Assembly: GCA_947462335.1 (NCBI GenBank)
Contig: OX381710.1
Location: 36,455,204 to 36,519,203 of the forward strand
Source of the DNA: Harmothoe impar
Taxonomy: Eukaryota > Annelida > Polychaeta > Phyllodocida > Polynoidae
Direction of reading: 5' to 3'
DNA: 64,000 nucleotides
Of the stretch, positions 58,780 to 64,000 are shown piece after piece. The notes beneath the pieces are model-generated. The model saw nothing but the letters and a program-made list of their open reading frames with translations. It did not search any database and was not told where the DNA came from. The translations under genes and the position numbers were made by a program. The stretch's first letter is position 1, and each line of letters opens with the position of its first letter.

Positions 58780-58950
58780 TCATAGTCTCCTTACCAATTT
58801 TCACTTGACCAGGCTGGCAGAGCCAACTAGTCTAGGTAATTATAACCACAAAGGCGGCTACTCAAGATCCAAGTAGACCTACTACTACGTGATTGTCTTT
58901 TTGGCCCCTCTGCCGCCTAGTTATTACATCCTCCAGTCTAGCTCGCCACA
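58780..58950 (+). repeat. Direct repeat copy 2 (about 170 bp)
   Basis: Second copy of the segment at 56.70 kb, about 85-90 percent alike by eye. Confidence 0.8.
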
Positions 58951-58989
58951 CCCTTTGAGCAGCACCATTGCCTCGGTAAAAGTGTAGGG

Positions 58990-59085
58990 TGTGTGCTTTC
59001 CACCTTCAGGCATCCATAGATTCGATCACCATCACCCCCCTTGAAATGACCTCAGCTGTTAATTAGGGCGTAAAGCAGCCCAACA
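58990..59085 (+). repeat. Short dispersed repeat, copy 1
   Basis: CATAGATTCGATCACCATCA, CCTTGAAATGACC and GGCGTAAAGCA recur in the same order at 61.69-61.78 kb. It resembles the 3' tail of a SINE or LINE but cannot be assigned. Confidence 0.65.
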
Positions 59086-59699
59086 ACCAACTAAGTCCCT
59101 GTCAAAAGATGTGAATAACGCTGTAGTCTGCCCGTTTCTGTGATCCAATATGAACCCTTCCTAATAGCACTCCCACTGATGCATTGCATAAAAATAGCCC
59201 CCCTGACCTCATTTCTTGAGCTATAAAAAACACAAACCCCTCATTTTAATCACAATATCATGGCAGTCAACATGAATGGAACCATTAGTGGAGAAAGATA
59301 AGAGTCTCTGTTTTCTGTAGCCTACAATATTATGGTGACATTCTTCATGTCAAAATGTAATAAATAAATATGAGTTGTTAAAACTTGTTACCATGGGGAT
59401 GTTGGTAATTGTGTTCTTGAAGATGTATGTGAAATCTAGATGTATGTGCCTCTGCCCAATGATGTCCCTAGCCATTTTAAGTTAACCTGTTCTGTCTGAG
59501 TTAGAAGGGTGCCTAGGAAGGCTAGAGCTACAGAACCTCTAACTGCTGTGAAAGTGCCCCTCTCCTGCCTAGATCACAGAAATGGGAAATATGTTCAGTT
59601 GCATTCACCATGATATTTGTGGATCTAGGCAGGATAGAAACTCCTGATCTTTTACAGATCTGAAAAGCTCTCATAGGGATCTATACTAATGGAACCAAT

Positions 59700-59963
59700 A
59701 TGTATTTTTTAACTCATTTTTCAAAAATTTATCAAACTCCCTACCTTAGCGCCCCTATAAATAGGGTTAAGTACCTGTCCGACCCCTCTACCGCTGCTGC
59801 TGGAGGAGTACCGAGAACTACCCTCTTTTTTAGAAAACTAAGTAAAAATTATCCTTCTTCATGTCCAGTTACATACAATGTCGATCAATTTGACACTGTA
59901 GCAGCCTGTCTCCATATCTGTATGCTGCATAAATGCACAATACACAGTTCTGCACGCACTTAA
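59700..59963 (+). CDS. Unrecognised frame, 87 aa, doubtful
   Basis: Contains an ordinary-looking peptide (LSAPINRVKYLSDPSTAAAG, YNVDQFDTVAACLH) ending at a TAA. A CCTATAAATAGGG word lies inside. No splice support and no family recognised; listed as a possible relic in the large element. Confidence 0.15.
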   Translation: MYFLTHFSKIYQTPYLSAPINRVKYLSDPSTAAAGGVPRTTLFFRKLSKNYPSSCPVTYNVDQFDTVAACLHICMLHKCTIHSSART

Positions 59964-60266
59964 ACCAAGGCTAACATGGTTGACCTATATAGATGTGATA
60001 CTCTCGTTTTCGGGGCTAGTAGAAATTAGGCGTCTAATACGGACGTTCTAGGTTCGAACCCTCACTAAGTTTTAGTCAAGACGTCTAGCTACGTCGCCTA
60101 AGGCGACGAAAGCGCGTCAAGGCGTTTACAGGGTTCGAACCCGTGAGCTGCTCCTTGGGGCTACAAAAAACGCTTAGACCTTGAAATCCCATAGGGAAAA
60201 AATTTTGGGTTTTTGGACTTTAGGCCTTAATTTGAGGGTGATCCCGGGCTGATAGAAAAATAATTC

Positions 60267-60458
60267 TTGGACGAGCGGATAGCTCTGGATCTCTTTTATC
60301 TAAAACAGCGAAAAATTGATTATGGTTTCGCCGCAATTCATCCGACGGGGGGTAATCAGCCCCCCCCTCTGCCAATCAAGGCAGTGAATCTAGACGACCG
60401 CGCAATCGCTCGCGGCCGTCGCGACGAACCGACTGAAGACCTCGGCATCTTAGTATGA
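60267..60458 (+). CDS. Unrecognised frame, up to 63 aa, doubtful
   Basis: The frame opens after an in-frame TAA and has no ATG, only a TTG at 60267. The peptide (LDERIALDLFYLKQRKIDYG, KAVNLDDRAIARGRRDEP) is charged and non-repetitive. Could be an exon relic; no evidence beyond composition. Confidence 0.18.
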   Translation: MDERIALDLFYLKQRKIDYGFAAIHPTGGNQPPPLPIKAVNLDDRAIARGRRDEPTEDLGILV

Positions 60459-60628
60459 TTCGTGTGACCTACTTAGAGGCTCACACGGTGGGGGTGTGTC
60501 CGGCGTTCGGCGCGCTGATTGGCTACTGGTGGGAGGCGCTGTGCCGCGTCAAGAACTTCACCTATTTGGGACGGCTGTTAAAGGCGCACTGAGTTGAGGT
60601 GCACCTTTAAGCAAGAGCGCGATCTAGC

Positions 60629-60717
60629 CTAGTCTTGCGGACCCCTGTTTGGAGAGTGTAGCGGGCGGCTATGTCGCGCTCTCCAACCACAGTCTTAACA
60701 GTGGTCCGCAAGACTAG
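60629..60717. repeat. 89-bp structured hairpin
   Basis: CTAGTCTTGCGGACC pairs perfectly with GGTCCGCAAGACTAG. Inside it CTGTT pairs with AACAG and TGGAGAG with CTCTCCA, giving a stepped stem with a GC-rich loop. It could be a tiny MITE (TA on each inner side of the ends) or a structured RNA. Confidence 0.75.
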
Positions 60718-60740
60718 AGTGCAAGACGCGTGCACACACA

Positions 60741-60783
60741 GACCGAACAGACACACACAGACCCACACACCCACACACCCCTA
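60741..60783 (+). repeat. CA-rich microsatellite
   Basis: ACACACAGA and CCCACACA repeats; a similar (CCCACACA)n lies at 61772-61806. Confidence 0.85.
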
Positions 60784-60945
60784 TCAGTGAGGCGTCTAGC
60801 AGATTTGGGAGAGGTGACCAGGGAGGTACTCTCGGCTAGCGGCCACTAATTAGCTGTTTAGATAAGGCACAGAAACAAGGGTGATGACAGACTATGTGGT
60901 CAAGCAGCCAACATGCCCTGACACTTGATAATGGGTGTGGACCAC

Positions 60946-61143
60946 CAAATTCGACATGGCGACATGGCCATTTCTTATAATCGACAAACGACATGAGGCC
61001 TAATGACAAGTGACATGAGGCCCAAAAATCATAGTGACAGGCGACATGAGCAATTCTTAAAATCGACATGGGATATGAGCATTATTAAGTGACATTGACA
61101 TGTGACATGGCCATTTTCTAAGATCGACATTCGACATGGGGAC
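60946..61143 (-). repeat. GACATG-rich segment, inverted partner of 55.1 kb
   Basis: AAATTCGACATGGCGACATG, GCGACATGAGCAATTC and TCGACATTCGACATGG; reverse orientation relative to 55118-55256 and somewhat longer. Confidence 0.7.
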
Positions 61144-61495
61144 TCCCCATCCAGAGCCCCTTGATAGATGACAGCTGTTGTGTGTAAGAAAAGCGTATGC
61201 CTCACAATCAAAGATGATAAAAGGCTTCATTAATTTGATGAAATTATAAAATAGATATATTATTCATGTTCTGTGTTCCACAGAGGTAAATTAATTAAGC
61301 CTCAACTCTTTCTAGAAGCAGTAATACAAAAATGTATAACATGATAACGTTGTATCAAACATTTTCTTATATACTGGCTTCTGGTAGGAGTTGAATCATA
61401 AATAAAGTACCTATGTGAAGCACATGACATGCATGTCATGCTTATTAAAGATTAACATCAATTCAATCAGGTATTCAAATATTTTGGGTTTGCAG

Positions 61496-61627
61496 GCACA
61501 GTTAGAAGGGGTAAGGTTAGTGGTGGTATCTGACCAGGATGTATCAGATTACTACAAACTGCCCCTGACCCCTTCCACCACCACCACTGGTCACCGGCTG
61601 TCTGGGGCTCCCGTGGTCAGTGGATAA
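61496..61627 (+). CDS. Candidate terminal coding exon, unknown protein (43 aa)
   Basis: TTTGGGTTTGCAG is a good acceptor ending at 61495. From it a phase-0 frame reads AQLEGVRLVVVSDQDVSDYY, then KLPLTPSTTTTGHRLSG, to a TAA at 61625-61627. It looks like the C-terminal end of a real protein: a hydrophobic beta-like VRLVVVSDQ core, then a Pro/Thr tail. I do not recognise the family. It lies inside the large TIR element, so it may be a captured host exon. The frame also runs upstream of the acceptor to 61415. Confidence 0.35.
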   Translation, partial: AQLEGVRLVVVSDQDVSDYYKLPLTPSTTTTGHRLSGAPVVSG

Positions 61628-61689
61628 ATTCTATCCACTCTGAATCTGCTAGACGTCTCTCTGCTATGTAGTGTGGGATGTAAAAGAAA

Positions 61690-61784
61690 CCCTTGTCTCG
61701 GTAAAAGGACCATAGATTCGATCACCATCACCGCCCTTGAAATGACCATAGCTGTTAACTAAGGCGTAAAGCAACCCACACACC
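61690..61784 (+). repeat. Short dispersed repeat, copy 2
   Basis: Second copy of the 58.99-kb segment, followed directly by (CCCACACA)n. Confidence 0.65.
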
Positions 61785-62559
61785 CACACACCCACACACC
61801 CACACATTTTTCTGTATGAGCCTTCAGACCTGAAGCTGCTCAGTGTACGGGACTAGGTTTTGTCATAGGCCCTACGGACGCTACTCAAGGGGGAATAAGA
61901 GAGCTGTCTCACCATGACATGGGCTGGCTGTAGTTTTTTATGTTTCGGTACCTACAACCAAACAGCCAGTACCCACCCCAGGGCTTCATGTCGCACGCGG
62001 GAAAAGTATAACGGTGGCGCCAACTGTCGGAATAGCGGGTACACTACGTCAGTAGTTCTTTTGTTCTCCGCTGAGTGACTGGGCGAAATGTAGTCGGTAG
62101 CTCTATTTTCTGTGCACTGTTCTGTTCATTTTCTACACTTAACGCTTAAATAGACCGCGTGTTTGTACAAGCTAGCCGTTTTTATCAGTGCAAAAATTAA
62201 ATAAGCATCGGATAGAACAATAAAAAAAATGAGAAAGTAATCCAGCACTTAGTATAAGGCACCAGTTTTATCATGAGACACCGAAAGTCTGGTTTTTTTA
62301 AGGTGGATAAGACAGTCGACTGAGAGCTCCAAACTAACCAAAAACGTACCAGAGGGAGAACGTACCCGACAGGGCAGGGGCCTTCTACACCCCGGCTCTG
62401 ATGAGCAAGCGAGGGCCTATTCCTCTTTTGAGGTGGGCCCAAAATTGAACAAAAGAATAAACTCAAAAAAAAGCCTTAAGATTGAAAGAGTTGTAGATAC
62501 TGATTTTAACGAGGAAGTCCCATTCATTAGTTTACAAATAGTCAGTGTAAGTACGCCCA

Positions 62560-63260
62560 TGTATAGGAGAGAGACCTCGCTTATTTCTTATAAAGTTGTA
62601 AGATAGTCACATCATGATGCACATCATCATAAACGCAATCATGATACATTTCATTGTAAGTAGACGAACCAGTAGACTCGCCTCTCTGCCCTCTGAAAGA
62701 GAGGGCAGAGAAGCGAGTCTCACTCTTAAAAAACCCTTCCCCTCCCCCCCTCCCCCCCTCCCCCCCCATGCATCTTAAAGAGTGCCCCCCAGAGTGCCCC
62801 TCCCCCCCCTAAAAAAAAGAGCCACATTTTTAAATTATTTTTTAGCAAGCTTTCAGCTTGCTTTTTTTCTTTTTTAAAATTTTTTTATCCATAAAAATCT
62901 CAAGTGACTTATTTTGAAATTCGCGCCAACCTAGTAGTCACGTGACCCCCTTAAGTAGGTCACTTCCAGTCACGTGACCTATTTGAATTTCCCGCCAACA
63001 TGGTGGTCACGTGACCCTCTTAAGTAGGTCACTTCCGGTCACGTGACCTATTTGAATTTCCCGCCCAAAGGTCACGTGACCGGAAGTAGGTCACTTCCGG
63101 TCACGTGACCTATTTGAATTTCCTGCCAAAAGGGAGGCCTCTCATTGGCTGCTTTTGAATTTCCCGCCAAAAGGCAGGCCTCTGATTGGCTGCAGGTCGA
63201 TTGAGTAATAAACAGTACTTAACTATAGTCCCGTTCCGATACATACTATACTACTTCTAG
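62560..63260 (-). repeat. Right TIR of the large element
   Basis: Reverse complement of 53867-54561. One E2F-like site is altered (CCTGCCAAAAG instead of CCCGCCAAAAG). Otherwise the CCAAT, E-box, ETS and E2F order is kept. Confidence 0.85.
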
Positions 63261-63261
63261 G

Positions 63262-63503
63262 TATAGGTCGCTATCAGTGGAGTCGCTAACAATGCCACAC
63301 AGCACTTAATACAGGCTAGGTGGTCGCTGTGTAAGGTGGTCGCTATGTAAGGTGGTCGCTATGTAAGGTGGTCGCTATGTAAGGTGGTCGCTGTGTGAGG
63401 TGGTCGCTATTAACCTTGTACTATATACAAATATTGTGTTCTGCCATTTGATCCAAATAAGTTCCGTCTTTTACATCAACCCTGTTAGCGACCTAAAACT
63501 AGA
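63262..63503. repeat. Right-flank GGTCGCTA repeats with 16-bp minisatellite
   Basis: ATAGGTCGCTATCAGTGGAG opens and GTTAGCGACCTAAAACTAG closes the segment, an inverted pair like the left-flank mini-element. Between them, AGGTGGTCGCTATGTA repeats six times at a 16-bp period (63318-63411). Confidence 0.85.
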
Positions 63504-63560
63504 TTAAGCCCGATACCTTGATAACACGGTCCTATATCTGCCATAAACAATCTCACTACT

Positions 63561-63740
63561 ATGCAACCAACAACTAACGTGTTAAAGAGGTATAGGCAGA
63601 AGGTATGTAACGTTAACTGGACTCCTCAGGATTGGGCCCCTGTAGAGTTTTATGATGCCCATGTTGATGTTGAGACGGTCCCCGGGGGCCTCTTACACTA
63701 CCGCCTGTCTCGGAGCTGCTCCGGGCCGTTATCCCTTTAA
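63561..63740 (+). CDS. Short unknown ORF, 59 aa, 3' end inside a MITE
   Basis: ATG at 63561 opens MQPTTNVLKRYRQKVCNVNW and then PQDWAPVEFYDAHVDVETVP, which looks protein-like. The last codons run into the MITE at 63729, so the frame is either truncated by that insertion or spliced before it. An excellent donor, AAG|GTATGT, lies at 63605/63606. Unknown family. Confidence 0.28.
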   Translation: MQPTTNVLKRYRQKVCNVNWTPQDWAPVEFYDAHVDVETVPGGLLHYRLSRSCSGPLSL

Positions 63741-63977
63741 GGGCCGCATAGTGCTTTAATGCGCTTTGTCATCATGATGCATAAATGCAGACCTGGCAAG
63801 TAACTCATCAGGGCTGCATTCATGCACCATGCCGACACTTCGGGGTTGAGATCTAGAGTAGAAAAGGGTCGAAATAATGCATGCATGAATGTCGAGATGA
63901 CTCACCATGGCTGTATCCATGTATCATGACCACAGCGGGTAAAGCGCGTTACAGCACTATGCGGCCCTTTACTGGTT
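63729..63977. mobile_element. TTAA-flanked MITE family, copy 16
   Basis: CCCTTTAAGGGCCGCATAGT at the left and ACAGCACTATGCGGCCCTTT at the right, a clear inverted repeat. About 250 bp, the best preserved full copy. Confidence 0.8.
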
Positions 63978-64000
63978 AGCCTAAGCCCTGTGTGCAGGTA

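Larger units (their letters stand above)
53867..63260. mobile_element. Large inverted-repeat element, 9.4 kb, about 700-bp TIRs
   Basis: 53867-54561 and 62560-63260 are long inverted repeats with only scattered differences. Outside both lie GGTCGCTA-type repeats (left 52.6-53.74 kb, right 63.26-63.5 kb), which may be part of the same mobile unit. The 8-kb interior has no transposase, integrase or polymerase frame I recognise. It contains hairpins, an inverted pair of GACATG-rich segments, two direct-repeat pairs, a CTG array, and a few exon-like frames. It could be a non-autonomous derivative of a large DNA transposon, or an inverted duplication. No target duplication could be fixed. Confidence 0.7.

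Noticed and set aside
60030..60160. tRNA-like T-arm words (GGTTCGAACC, GGGTTCGAACCC)
   Set aside because: T-arm-like stems occur, but no acceptor stem, D-arm or A box at the right distance; at most a tRNA-derived SINE remnant or a palindromic coincidence.
63318..63411. Short regular repeats resembling CRISPR
   Set aside because: A 16-bp minisatellite with no spacers.

Overview
This is a eukaryotic, gene-poor and transposon-rich window. Three things show that the host is an animal: an intron-flanked SH3 exon at about 42.1 kb, a complete DIRS-order (Ngaro-type) retrotransposon at 1.8-7.5 kb, and a dense population of MITEs with target-site duplications. The repeat content and the frequent TACATGTA-like words suit a marine invertebrate such as a cephalochordate or mollusc, but the sequence alone does not settle this.

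Layout. 0-1.77 kb: non-coding, with a possible TATA promoter and first exon. 1774-7469: a 5.7-kb Ngaro element with split direct repeats A1-ORFs-B1-A2-B2; the gag and RT/RNase H frames are open, and the tyrosine recombinase (YR) frame breaks just before its catalytic Tyr. 7.5-35.5 kb: intergenic or intronic DNA with MITEs, a TTAA-flanked 0.9-kb element at 9.8-10.7 kb, nuclear-receptor half-site clusters, CTCF-like sites and several palindromes. 35.5-39.0 kb: a foldback-like element with 34-bp imperfect inverted ends and arrays of a short subterminal repeat, carrying a pyrimidine tract and a 129-bp satellite organised as two copies of a 5-unit higher-order repeat. 39-52 kb: more MITEs, the SH3 exon (best guess POSH/SH3RF, plus strand) and a 476-bp palindromic MITE with a 6-bp target duplication. 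52.3-63.5 kb: a composite structure. A 9.4-kb element has about 700-bp terminal inverted repeats, with arrays of a GGTCGCTA-containing repeat outside both ends. Each TIR carries NF-Y, E2F, ETS and CACGTG motifs. The interior holds hairpins, nested repeats and a few exon-like frames, but no recognisable transposase. A MITE copy closes the window.

How the parts relate. The only self-contained genes are those of the Ngaro element: gag for the particle, RT/RNase H for cDNA synthesis, YR for integration. Its A and B repeat pairs look identical by eye, so the insertion is young. Almost everything else is non-autonomous: about 16 copies of a TTAA-flanked MITE family, three copies of a Harbinger-like MITE, and the two large inverted-repeat structures. 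The SH3 exon suggests that part of the window is intronic to a host gene on the plus strand; I could not find its other exons.

Limits. Exon and regulatory-site calls come from reading by eye. TE family names rest on terminal motifs and target duplications, not on database matches.
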